Below, in pieces: positions 1 to 7,220 of a stretch of 64,000 nucleotides of DNA. The first letter of the stretch is position 1; the number at the start of each line of letters is the position of its first letter. The stretch is taken from positions 1,302,001 to 1,366,000 of the forward strand of contig CP099650.1 in the NCBI GenBank assembly GCA_024123915.1, given 5' to 3'. This stretch comes from Oxalobacteraceae bacterium OTU3CAMAD1 (GTDB taxonomy: Bacteria > Pseudomonadota > Gammaproteobacteria > Burkholderiales > Burkholderiaceae_D). A program made the translations under genes and the position numbers. Under the pieces are notes generated by a model. It was not told the origin of the DNA and did not search any database. It saw only the letters and a program-made list of their open reading frames with translations.

Positions 1-259
1 TGACGTACTGCAGGGTGCAAAAGGACTTTCCGACACTGCAGTAATCGACCTCCGGGTATCCACTCTGGACAAGCAAGCGATCAAGTCCCATGTATTCGCC
101 AGAGGAAGCATGGGAACCCGGATCTGCCCTCCAACCGTCCGCGTGGAGCCGTGTCTGTGCCTCGACGAATTTCTCGCCAACCTGTGGCATAGCCGAATCA
201 GCATGCGCGAGCGAAGCGCAGCCTATAAGGACCGTAAGTGTGATTGCGATCTTAATCAC
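1..259 (-). CDS. Exported protein, putative muramidase immunity protein (3' part cut off)
   Basis: The frame opens with GTG at 259 behind a good AGGAGG ribosome site and runs off the left edge, giving 86 codons. The first 20 residues form a signal peptide: either signal peptidase I cleavage after AHA (residues 18-20), or a lipobox LIGC with Cys14. The mature part carries Cys residues in a DYCSVG...FC pattern that could form a disulfide. The GTG overlaps the stop of the upstream muramidase gene by four bases (GTGA), so translation is coupled. An exported protein directly after a T6SS-type muramidase is the usual place for a periplasmic immunity protein; that role is inferred from position, not from a recognised family. 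Confidence 0.6.
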   Translation of the reverse strand, partial: MIKIAITLTVLIGCASLAHADSAMPQVGEKFVEAQTRLHADGWRADPGSHASSGEYMGLDRLLVQSGYPEVDYCSVGKSFCTLQYV

Positions 260-858
260 TTGGTCGTTCCTCCTGCAGCTTTATATGCCGCCTCGAAGCG
301 ATCGAATTCGACATATGGTTGGTTGTAGCGGCCCGGTTTTCCTCTTCCCTCTGGCAGCGCAGCCCATTGTTTCGATGCTTGAGAGAGGCCAGCCTCGATG
401 TCTCCGTCTTTAATTTTATCAATGACGCTACGCGCTTGAAGCATTGATACTGCGATGAGGTCTTGCGTCTCCGGCGTAAAGTCCGTCAGCCCCATGCGAC
501 GTTCACCGTGATCTTGCCACGTGACTTTGTTGATTTGATACATGCCTGAGGCCGTGGTCACGCCACCGCTCCCAGGACCTGGGTGCGTCGAGTAGTCGGT
601 AAAGCGCCAAGGGTCTTTTTTCTTTCCTTTCACCGCACCGTATTTGAAGTCATACCCGCCGCCTTCGGCATCGGCTACCGCCTTGAGAAACGCTTTGATG
701 TTGGGATTCTTCAGGTGTTCCCTCATCTCGGCCAATCGCTGTTCCTTGTTTCGCTTGATACGCACCAACTTTGCTTCGGCATCTTCGCGTGGAGTCGTGT
801 TTCTGGTCGCACGATGATGAAGGGGGCGGCCGGAAGGAGAGGTGATTGTTGTCGTCAT
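256..858 (-). CDS. Lambda R-type muramidase (GH104-like), probable T6SS effector
   Basis: A 200-residue protein whose residues 55-195 follow the phage lambda endolysin (lytic transglycosylase) pattern: AEGG with putative catalytic Glu65, then TDYSTHPG, SGMYQIN, LTDFTPETQD and WAALP, ending in an AAGGT tail as in lambda R. It should cleave the glycan strands of peptidoglycan. The first 50 residues are a basic, charged extension with no signal peptide or membrane segment, so it needs a delivery route. No holin or spanin is nearby. It lies 7 bases after a PAAR gene and overlaps an exported protein gene, which fits an antibacterial type VI effector rather than a prophage lysis gene. Confidence 0.8.
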   Translation of the reverse strand: MTTTITSPSGRPLHHRATRNTTPREDAEAKLVRIKRNKEQRLAEMREHLKNPNIKAFLKAVADAEGGGYDFKYGAVKGKKKDPWRFTDYSTHPGPGSGGVTTASGMYQINKVTWQDHGERRMGLTDFTPETQDLIAVSMLQARSVIDKIKDGDIEAGLSQASKQWAALPEGRGKPGRYNQPYVEFDRFEAAYKAAGGTTK

Positions 859-865
859 TTAGCCC

Positions 866-1396
866 TCACGAATAGATGTCAACGGTTTCTGCTTCCATCG
901 TGGTCGTAAGCAGATGAGTCCTTCCTTCCGCGTCCGTAACGCCGAACTCCAACTGGCCGTTTGCCCGCCGTATCGCATACTCGGTGTTCGGCATGGGCCT
1001 ATCGGTATCCTCATCAAATAGGACAAATCTGTCGTCGAAAAATTTGTCATCATTCTTCCGTGTCACGGGATCCTGTTGGGAAGATGTCGACGTGTCCCCC
1101 TTGCCGGGAGCACTGAGCTGTTGACATCGGAGAGACTGATTCGGCACCAGGCGAGGTAGAGCGGGGCATCCGCAGAGGCAAAGGTCATCTTCCAATGCCA
1201 CTTTTTTGCCGTTCCAAAGCTCGGGAATACGTGGTTCCATGCAACGTATCTTCCCTTGGGATTTGCAGACAGGGCAGAAAACCAAATCGTTTTCGAGAGC
1301 AATCGGGGAACCGTTGATGCTGCCATTACTAGACGCCGAAATGACCTTGCCGCCCGCCGTGGTGGTTGCCCCTAGCGTAATTGTGTAGCGCTTCAT
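866..1396 (-). CDS. PAAR-domain T6SS spike protein
   Basis: A 176-residue protein beginning MKRYTITLGATT behind GGGGAGA; an in-frame ATG five codons earlier has no ribosome site. Residues about 10-90 have the PAAR-repeat character (short Gly-rich strands, IALENDLVFC, KKVALEDDLCLCG) with five cysteines in FCPVC and CLCGC that may hold the tip metal. Residues about 115-176 form a second domain (RFVLFDEDT...GVTDAEGRTH) resembling the transthyretin-like extensions found on VgrG and PAAR proteins that attach effectors. It should cap the VgrG spike and carry the muramidase encoded next. No tss core genes are visible in the window, so this is an orphan cassette. Confidence 0.8.
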   Translation of the reverse strand: MKRYTITLGATTTAGGKVISASSNGSINGSPIALENDLVFCPVCKSQGKIRCMEPRIPELWNGKKVALEDDLCLCGCPALPRLVPNQSLRCQQLSAPGKGDTSTSSQQDPVTRKNDDKFFDDRFVLFDEDTDRPMPNTEYAIRRANGQLEFGVTDAEGRTHLLTTTMEAETVDIYS

Positions 1397-1710
1397 ACTT
1401 TCTCCCCGCATGCACAGTGCATGGCCAATAGGAAATTATTTGGCTGACCGTAAGAACGTGGTTTGCGCAATCGCAGAAAACATGCGGTTGGCAGTCCTGT
1501 TTGCAGTTTACGGCTGCGCGATTTGACGTGGCCGAAGCGGCACTCGACCAGGCTGTAGAAGGCCAGCAGATGTAGATGTTTAGCGCTAGACGCGTCACGC
1601 CTACGTGCCGGGACCTGCTGGTCAGCTTGCGCGGCGATGTTCCAGAAAGTGCTGTTAGAATTTGCAATCGTCTTCCGCCCCCCCCCCCCCCAATTTGCAG
1701 GAGTATACAA
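1397..1710. other. Intergenic stretch without a convincing gene
   Basis: About 310 bases of lower GC than the rest of the window. It holds the leader of the minus-strand PAAR gene, a possible extended -10 (TGTTAGAAT, 1653-1661, plus strand), the C14 run and a GCAGGAG ribosome site at 1698-1703. Open frames on both strands exist, but none has a start with a ribosome site or a composition like neighbouring genes. The minus frame around 1450-1640 might be a decayed fragment, but I could not identify it. Confidence 0.5.
1678..1691 (+). repeat. C14 homopolymer tract
   Basis: Fourteen consecutive C residues lie between a possible promoter and the ribosome site of the membrane-protein gene. Tracts of this length slip during replication and can change promoter or leader spacing. 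They are also prone to sequencing error. Confidence 0.9.
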
Positions 1711-2196
1711 ATCCTACCCTTTTTAGTCAGAACGGCGATTCGCCTGCCCAAGCTAACGGCCACGGTTGCATTGGTCGTGCTGTTTGCATTGGCCGGGACG
1801 ATGGCCTATACCGGTTTCCTGGTCGTCGGCGTATTTGCCGATCAACTTGGCACGGGCCGGTTTGTCGCGGGCCTGCTGCTTGGCGCTCTTTTTGCGAGAT
1901 TTCCCTGGATAAGCAACGGTAAGCCGCGCATTGTCGGCCTGTTACCGAAACCGGTCCGTCGCCCGCTCATCGTGAGCATCCTGGCACTGTGCTTGTTGCA
2001 CTTTGTCTGGCAAGGCGACTACGTGCCCGCACTGTTCATCGGGGTCACGACGGCGTTTCTTCTGTCCTTCCCGTGGTTGCGGCGCGCTATATTCGATCGC
2101 CTGCTGGGCTCCGTCTTCAAATTCACTGGCCGCAACTCTGTCAAGCCCACCGACGACACGGTGATCGATGGCGAATTCAGGGAAAAGAAAGAATAA
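1711..2196 (+). CDS. Small multi-pass membrane protein, unknown function
   Basis: The frame encodes about 160 residues with hydrophobic segments around residues 18-38, 42-58, 85-100 and 105-125, a basic stretch and an acidic tail ending in TVIDGEFREKKE. I do not recognise the family. The start is uncertain. The ribosome site GCAGGAG (1698-1703) is followed by no ATG, GTG or TTG at a normal distance; in frame the suitably placed codon is ATC at 1711. Upstream the frame stays open through the C14 tract to an ATG at 1576, which would add a Pro-rich, unlikely N-terminus. Either a rare ATC start is used or the homopolymer hides a frame change. Confidence 0.5.
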   Translation: MLPFLVRTAIRLPKLTATVALVVLFALAGTMAYTGFLVVGVFADQLGTGRFVAGLLLGALFARFPWISNGKPRIVGLLPKPVRRPLIVSILALCLLHFVWQGDYVPALFIGVTTAFLLSFPWLRRAIFDRLLGSVFKFTGRNSVKPTDDTVIDGEFREKKE

Positions 2197-2206
2197 GGGG
2201 GGGGGG
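2197..2206 (+). repeat. G10 homopolymer tract
   Basis: Ten G residues start immediately after the TAA stop of the membrane-protein gene. Together with the C14 tract in front of the gene they form an inverted pair of homopolymers around one coding region. Confidence 0.9.
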
Positions 2207-2212
2207 AGAAAC

Positions 2213-2239
2213 AAAAAAGCCACCCGAAGGTGGCTTTTT
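2213..2239. terminator. Bidirectional intrinsic terminator
   Basis: The stem GCCACC/GGTGGC with a CGAA loop is preceded by A6 and followed by T5, so it can end transcription of the membrane-protein gene (plus) and of tRNA-Phe (minus). Confidence 0.85.
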
Positions 2240-2247
2240 AATATTCT

Positions 2248-2323
2248 TGGTGGCCCGGGGCGGAATCGAACCACCGACACAAGGATTTTCAATCCTCTGC
2301 TCTACCAACTGAGCTACCAGGCC
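2248..2323 (-). tRNA. tRNA-Phe (GAA)
   Basis: A 76-base cloverleaf with acceptor GGCCTGG paired to CCGGGCC, encoded CCA, a D-arm of the TAGCTCAGTTGGTAGAGC type, anticodon GAA in a TTGAAAA loop, and GGTTCGATTCC in the T-arm. It is a single-gene unit ending at the terminator 2213-2239. The foreign-looking sequence to its left makes the 3' end of this gene a candidate integration point, but no integrase or repeated att core is visible. Confidence 0.95.
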
Positions 2324-2333
2324 AAGGAGCAGA

Positions 2334-2361
2334 ATTATAGCAGGCCGGAGCGAAATTGCAA
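2334..2361 (-). promoter_or_regulatory. Promoter of tRNA-Phe
   Basis: TTGCAA (2361-2356) and a perfect TATAAT (2339-2334) are separated by 16 bases and lie 10 bases before the mature 5' end. The promoter is back to back with the signals of the oxidase gene on the plus strand. Confidence 0.7.
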
Positions 2362-2388
2362 GGAACAATTTCTCGCGCACACAAACGC

Positions 2389-2394
2389 TATAAT
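2389..2394 (+). promoter_or_regulatory. -10 element of the UbiH-like gene
   Basis: A perfect TATAAT ends six bases before the ATG at 2401, so the expected transcript start falls at or next to the start codon, suggesting a leaderless or nearly leaderless mRNA. No good -35 was found. Confidence 0.5.
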
Positions 2395-2400
2395 GGGTGG

Positions 2401-3630
2401 ATGAATAATCCATCGTCCCCGCCGCGCGTTATCGAGAGTGACATTTGCATTGTTGGCAATGGCGCGATTGCAAAGACCACCGCGCTCGGCCTGGCCCAGT
2501 CCGGCCTGAGCGTCGCCTTGCTCTGTCCTCCGCCATCGCCGCCGTCCGCGCCGGCCGGCGCCTCCACCGCCGCCGATCCAGGCTGGGACGCCCGGGTCTA
2601 CGCCCTGAACCACACCGCCCGCGATTTGCTGTCGTCGCTGAAGGTCTGGGACGCGCTCGACGCCGCCCGCGTGGCGCCGGTCGACGCGATGATCATCCAG
2701 GGCGACGGCGCCCGCGCCGGCGACCTGGCGTTCGACGCCTACGGCGCCCACACCGGCACCCTGGCCTGGATACTGGAAGACCGCAACCTCGGGCAGGCGC
2801 TCGACGCCGCCCTCAAATTCGCCCGCAACGTGACCCTGGTCCATGGCCGGGCGGCGGAGCTGGTGCGCGGCGACGACCACGCCACCGTGCGGCTGGACGA
2901 CGGCGCCAGCGTCAGGGCGCAGCTGGTGGTGGGCGCCGACGGCGCCGATTCCTGGGTGCGCGGCCAGTGCGACATCGGCCTCGATTACCGCAGCTACGCC
3001 CAGCGCGCCGTGGTGACCAACTTCGATTGCGAAAAACCCCACCATGGCGCCGCCTTCCAGTGGTTCACCGGCGCCGAGGGCATCGTGGCGCTGCTGCCGC
3101 TGCCCGGCAACCGGGTGTCGCTGGTGTGGTCGGCGCCGGACCTGCTGGCCGACCGGCTGCGCGAGGAATCGGCCGCGCAGATCGCCGAGCGCCTGGCCGT
3201 CTACGCCGCCGAAAAACTGGGCGCCCTGACGCCGCTGCAGCCGGAGCTGGTGCGCGATTTCCCACTGCGCCTGCTACGCCCGCACACGATGACGTCGCCG
3301 CGCGTGGCGCTGGTCGGCGACGCCGCCCATGTGGTCCATCCGTTGGCCGGCCATGGCATGAACCTGGGCTTCGCCGACGTGGCGCAGCTGATGAAGACCC
3401 TGGCCGAGCGCGAACCGCAGCGCGGCGTCGGCGACGACCGCGTGCTGGCCCGCTACGAACGCGCCCGCAAGGAAGACGTGCTGCTGATGCAGCTGACCAC
3501 CGATGGCCTGGCGCGCCTGTTCGGCGCCGACATAGAACCCTTGCGCGTGGTCCGCAATTTGGGATTAAACTTGTTGGATAAATTACCTGTGCTGAAGCGC
3601 CGCTTGATCTCTCACGCCATGGGCAAGTGA
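2401..3630 (+). CDS. UbiH/UbiF-family FAD-dependent hydroxylase
   Basis: A 409-residue flavoprotein monooxygenase. Residues 14-25 hold the dinucleotide-binding GNGAIAK loop, and residues 305-327 hold the family signature GDAAHVVHPLAGHGMNLG that contacts FAD and the substrate ring. The family hydroxylates the benzoquinol ring during ubiquinone synthesis using O2 and NAD(P)H; which ring position is served here cannot be told from sequence. A frame extension to 2356 exists, but the ATG at 2401 best fits the N-terminal beta strand and follows the -10 directly. The next gene, a DsbC-like isomerase, starts 48 bases downstream. Confidence 0.85.
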   Translation: MNNPSSPPRVIESDICIVGNGAIAKTTALGLAQSGLSVALLCPPPSPPSAPAGASTAADPGWDARVYALNHTARDLLSSLKVWDALDAARVAPVDAMIIQGDGARAGDLAFDAYGAHTGTLAWILEDRNLGQALDAALKFARNVTLVHGRAAELVRGDDHATVRLDDGASVRAQLVVGADGADSWVRGQCDIGLDYRSYAQRAVVTNFDCEKPHHGAAFQWFTGAEGIVALLPLPGNRVSLVWSAPDLLADRLREESAAQIAERLAVYAAEKLGALTPLQPELVRDFPLRLLRPHTMTSPRVALVGDAAHVVHPLAGHGMNLGFADVAQLMKTLAEREPQRGVGDDRVLARYERARKEDVLLMQLTTDGLARLFGADIEPLRVVRNLGLNLLDKLPVLKRRLISHAMGK

Positions 3631-3678
3631 GTGGAAAAAAGGCGGCGGCATGGACTGTCAGTAGTCACCGGAGATGTC

Positions 3679-4407
3679 ATGAAAAAAAGTAAGTTCGTTT
3701 TGCTGTTGTTGTCTGTGATGATGGCGTCTTGCGGCCAGGCTCAAACCTCGCCGACCGAGGAAGAGATCAAGAAGCTGGTCGAGCCGCGCCTGGGCGAGGG
3801 CGTGAAGGTCGATTCGGTCAAGGCCACGCCTTACGCCGGCCTGTACGAAATCCGCATGGGTAACGAGATCCTCTACACCGATAAAACCGGCACCTATGTG
3901 TTCAACGGTCATATCTTCAACCTGACCACCGGCACCGATCTGACGCGCGAGCGCATCGACGATATCAACAAGATCAAGTTCTCCGATCTGCCGCTGGACA
4001 AGGCCCTCAAGACCGTTAAGGGCGACGGCTCGCGCGTGATCGCCGTGTTCGAGGATCCGAACTGCGGCTACTGCAAGCAGTTCCGCAAGACCACGCTCAA
4101 GGACATCGACAACGTCACCGTCTACACCTTCATGTACAACATCCTGCGCGAGGACTCGTTCACCAAGTCGGCAGGCGTGTGGTGCGCGACGGACCGCAAC
4201 AAGGCCTGGGACGACTGGATGTTGAACGGTAAGGCGCCGGCGACCGCCGCCGAATCCTGCAAAACCCCGAACCAGGACGTGCTGGCGCTGGGCCGCAAAC
4301 TGGGCGTGTCCGGCACCCCGTCGATCTTCTTCGCCGACGGCTCGCGCATTCCCGGCGCGGTCGACACCAAGGCGCTGGAGGCGAAGTTCGCCAAGCTTAA
4401 ACAGTAA
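3679..4407 (+). CDS. dsbC: DsbC-family periplasmic disulfide isomerase
   Basis: A 242-residue exported thioredoxin-fold protein. MKKSKFV and a hydrophobic run make a signal sequence; MASC near residue 19 is a poor lipobox. Residues about 25-95 match the DsbC dimerisation domain, and the catalytic CGYC is at 129-132 inside VFEDPNCGYCKQF, with the cis-proline loop as SGTPSIFF. The family reshuffles wrong disulfides in the periplasm and is kept reduced by DsbD. ATG at 3679 has CCGGAGA upstream; an in-frame GTG at 3631 would put a charged stretch in front of the signal peptide. Confidence 0.88.
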   Translation: MKKSKFVLLLLSVMMASCGQAQTSPTEEEIKKLVEPRLGEGVKVDSVKATPYAGLYEIRMGNEILYTDKTGTYVFNGHIFNLTTGTDLTRERIDDINKIKFSDLPLDKALKTVKGDGSRVIAVFEDPNCGYCKQFRKTTLKDIDNVTVYTFMYNILREDSFTKSAGVWCATDRNKAWDDWMLNGKAPATAAESCKTPNQDVLALGRKLGVSGTPSIFFADGSRIPGAVDTKALEAKFAKLKQ

Positions 4408-4424
4408 GCTTCAGCCGATTTGCC

Positions 4425-4445
4425 AGGGGACCCAAGCGGTCCCCT
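4425..4445. other. GC-rich hairpin after dsbC
   Basis: AGGGGACC/GGTCCCCT form a perfect 8-base-pair stem with a CAAGC loop. No T-run follows on the plus strand, so it is either a weak terminator or a 3'-end stabilising hairpin rather than a classical intrinsic terminator. Confidence 0.5.
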
Positions 4446-4486
4446 AAAAATATATCTATAAGCGGTTTCCCTCCAGGAGAATTGAA

Positions 4487-4945
4487 ATGATCACCTTGAA
4501 TATCAACGGCAAGGACGTGCAGGTCGACGCCGATCCATCGACGCCGATTTTATGGACGCTGCGCGATAACCTGAACATGACTGGCACCAAGTTCGGTTGC
4601 GGCGCGGCGCTGTGCGGCGCCTGCACCGTGCACCTGGCCGGTGAACCGATCCGCTCGTGCGTGACGCCGATTTCGGCCGCTGTCGGCCAGAAGATCACCA
4701 CCATCGAGGCCATGGAGAACGACAAGATCGGCAAGGCCGTGCAGGACGCCTGGGTCAAGCTCGACGTGCCGCAATGCGGCTACTGTCAGAGCGGCCAGAT
4801 CATGAGCGCGACCGCGCTGCTGCGCACGAACAAAAAGCCGTCGGACGCCGACATCGACAACGCCATGAGCGGCAATATCTGCCGGTGTGGCACCTATCAA
4901 CGCATACGCGCCGCCATTAAAGACGCCGCCAGTACCATCGCTTAA
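4487..4945 (+). CDS. iorA: 2Fe-2S subunit of an isoquinoline 1-oxidoreductase-type molybdoenzyme
   Basis: A 152-residue two-cluster iron-sulfur subunit of the xanthine-oxidase family. The plant-type ferredoxin cluster cysteines are C38, C43, C46 and C58; the second cluster uses C97, C100, C132 and C134 (QCGYCQSGQ and ICRCGTY). It passes electrons from the molybdenum site of the large subunit to an external acceptor. There is no FAD subunit in the cluster, which is typical of the IorAB type that donates to cytochromes or quinones. The ribosome site is CAGGAGA. The large-subunit gene follows after 11 bases. Confidence 0.85.
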   Translation: MITLNINGKDVQVDADPSTPILWTLRDNLNMTGTKFGCGAALCGACTVHLAGEPIRSCVTPISAAVGQKITTIEAMENDKIGKAVQDAWVKLDVPQCGYCQSGQIMSATALLRTNKKPSDADIDNAMSGNICRCGTYQRIRAAIKDAASTIA

Positions 4946-4956
4946 AGGAGCACCGT

Positions 4957-7215
4957 ATGCGTATCGAATGGATTAATCAGGAAAACATGGCTTCGTTGGC
5001 CTCGTTGGCTTCGGGCTCCGCGCCGGTGGCCGCGGATGCCGCCGGCCTTTCGCGCCGCAGTTTCATGAAAGCCGGCGCCGTCGCCGGCGGTGGACTGGTG
5101 CTGGGCTTTTTCCTGCCCGGCGCGGGCCGCCTCGCCAACGCGCAGCAGCCGGCCAAGGTCTATGAGCCGAACGCCTTCCTGCGCATCGCGCCGGATAACA
5201 CGGTGACGGTGCAGGTCAACCGCATCGAAATCGGGCAGGGCGTGCAAACCTCGCTGCCGATGCTGATCGCCGAGGAGCTGGACGCCGACTGGTCGAACAT
5301 GGTCGGCGCGCTGGCGCCGGCCGGTGAACAATACAAGGACCCGATCTTCGGCATCCAGATCACCGGCGGCTCGGGCAGCATTGCCCACTCGTATATCCAG
5401 TACCGCGAAATCGGCGCCAAGGCGCGCGCGATGCTGATCGCGGCGGCGGCCGAGCAGTGGAAGGTGCCACCGGAGCAGGTCAAGACGGCCAAGGGCATCT
5501 TGACCGGCCCGGCAGGCCAGACGGCCACCTATGGCGCGATAGCCGATGCGGCCATGAAGCAGCCGGTGCCCGCCAGCGTCAAGCTGAAGGACCCGAAGGA
5601 CTTCACGATCATCGGCACGCCCGTCAAGCGCCTGGACGCGACGGCGAAATCGAACGGCAAGCAGCAGTTCGGCATCGACTTCAAGGCGCCGAACAGCAAG
5701 GTCGCCGTGGTGGCGCGGCCGCCGGTGTTCGGCGCCAAGGTCGCCAAGTTCGACGCCAGCAAGGCCAAGGCCATCAAGGGCGTGATCGAAGTGCTGCAGG
5801 TATCGACCGATCGCGGCGGCAGCGGCGTGGTGGTGGTGGCCGACGGCTACTGGCCGGCCAAGATGGGCCGCGAGGCGCTGGTCATCGACTGGGACACCAG
5901 CGGCGTCGAAAAAGTCAGCAGCGACAAGCAGTTGGCCGAGTTCAAGACCTTGGCGCGCAAACCCGGTACCCCCGTGCGCAAGGCCGACACCTCCAAGCTG
6001 GCCGGCGCGGCGAAGAAGATCTCCGCCGTCTACGAGTTCCCGTATCTGGCGCACGCGCCGATGGAGCCGCTCAATTGCGTGGTCGACCTGCGCGCAGACG
6101 GCTGCACCGTGTGGGCCGGCACCCAGTTCCAAACCTTCGACCATGGCGCCATCGCCGCCACCGCCGGCCTGAAGCCGGAGCAGGTGGTGCTGAACACGAT
6201 GACTGCCGGCGGCGGCTTTGGCCGCCGCGCGGTGCCGAGTTCCGACTATCTGGTCGAAGCGGTCAATATCGCGAAGGCCTGGAAGGCCGCCGGCAAGACC
6301 GAACCGGTCAAGGTGGTGTGGAGCCGCGAGGACGACATCAAGGGCGGTTACTATCGGCCGTCGCACGTGCACCGCGCCGACATCGGCATGGATGCCAAGG
6401 GCGGCATCGTCGCCTGGGACCACGTCATCGTCGGCCAGTCGATCATCACCGGCACGCCGTTCGAGCATGTGATGATCAAGGACGGCGTCGATTCGACCAT
6501 GGTCGAGGGCATGGGCGAGCCGTACGAGGTGCCGCTGAACCTGAGCGCGCACGCGGTCAAGGCCAATGTCCCGGTGCTGTGGTGGCGCTCCGTCGGCGCA
6601 ACCCACACCGCCTACGTGATGGAGACGCTGATCGACGAAGCCGCGCACGCGGCCAAGATGGATCCTGTCGCCTACCGCAAAAAGCTGATGGGCGAGAAGG
6701 GCAAGCGCCACGTTGCGGCGCTGGAGCTGGCGGTCGCCAAATCCGGCTATGGCAAGAAGGCTTTGCCCAAAGGCCAGGCGTGGGGCGTGGCGGTGCACGA
6801 AGCCTTCGGCACCGTGGTGGCTTATGTCGTGGTGGCGTCGGTGAACAAGGACGGCACGCCCAAGCTGAACAAGGTCACTGCCGGCGTCCACTGCAACACG
6901 GCCGTCAATCCGCTGACGATCGAAGCGCAGATCCAGGGCGCGGCGTTGATGGGGCTCGGCATGACCTTGCCCGGCGCCGCGATCACGATCAAGGACGGCG
7001 TGGTGGACCAGCAGAACTTCAGCGACTACACGGTGGCGCGCATGACCGACATGCCGGTCATCGACGTGCATATCGTGCCGTCCAACGATCCGCCGACCGG
7101 TATCGGCGAACCTGGCTTGCCGCCGCTTGCGCCGGCCTTCGCCAACGCTTTGTTCAAGTTGACCGGCAAGCGCCTGCGCAAGCTGCCGTTCGATTTGAGC
7201 ACGGCCAAGGCGTAA
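4957..7215 (+). CDS. iorB: Molybdopterin-binding large subunit, isoquinoline 1-oxidoreductase type
   Basis: A 752-residue protein with a twin-arginine signal (SRRSFMKAG, arginines 33-34), so the folded enzyme is exported. The body shows aldehyde/xanthine dehydrogenase features: IEIGQGVQT, GGGFGRR, the GIGEPGLPPLAPAFANA segment near the end that supplies the conserved catalytic Glu region, and the Gly-rich cofactor loops. Such enzymes hydroxylate N-heterocycles or oxidise aldehydes with water as oxygen source; the substrate here is not predictable. Start at 4957 follows GGAG; an ATG at 4987 is also possible and would keep the Tat signal. Confidence 0.85.
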   Translation: MRIEWINQENMASLASLASGSAPVAADAAGLSRRSFMKAGAVAGGGLVLGFFLPGAGRLANAQQPAKVYEPNAFLRIAPDNTVTVQVNRIEIGQGVQTSLPMLIAEELDADWSNMVGALAPAGEQYKDPIFGIQITGGSGSIAHSYIQYREIGAKARAMLIAAAAEQWKVPPEQVKTAKGILTGPAGQTATYGAIADAAMKQPVPASVKLKDPKDFTIIGTPVKRLDATAKSNGKQQFGIDFKAPNSKVAVVARPPVFGAKVAKFDASKAKAIKGVIEVLQVSTDRGGSGVVVVADGYWPAKMGREALVIDWDTSGVEKVSSDKQLAEFKTLARKPGTPVRKADTSKLAGAAKKISAVYEFPYLAHAPMEPLNCVVDLRADGCTVWAGTQFQTFDHGAIAATAGLKPEQVVLNTMTAGGGFGRRAVPSSDYLVEAVNIAKAWKAAGKTEPVKVVWSREDDIKGGYYRPSHVHRADIGMDAKGGIVAWDHVIVGQSIITGTPFEHVMIKDGVDSTMVEGMGEPYEVPLNLSAHAVKANVPVLWWRSVGATHTAYVMETLIDEAAHAAKMDPVAYRKKLMGEKGKRHVAALELAVAKSGYGKKALPKGQAWGVAVHEAFGTVVAYVVVASVNKDGTPKLNKVTAGVHCNTAVNPLTIEAQIQGAALMGLGMTLPGAAITIKDGVVDQQNFSDYTVARMTDMPVIDVHIVPSNDPPTGIGEPGLPPLAPAFANALFKLTGKRLRKLPFDLSTAKA

Positions 7216-7220
7216 GGCGC

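Noticed and set aside
256..1396. Prophage lysis cassette
   Set aside because: The muramidase resembles lambda R, but there is no holin, spanin or structural phage gene; PAAR and an exported partner fit T6SS better.
4942..7071. Long minus-strand open frame of about 700 codons opposite the molybdoenzyme gene
   Set aside because: It is His/Arg/Gly-rich with no recognisable domain, a typical antisense shadow of a high-GC gene; the plus-strand frame has clear family motifs.
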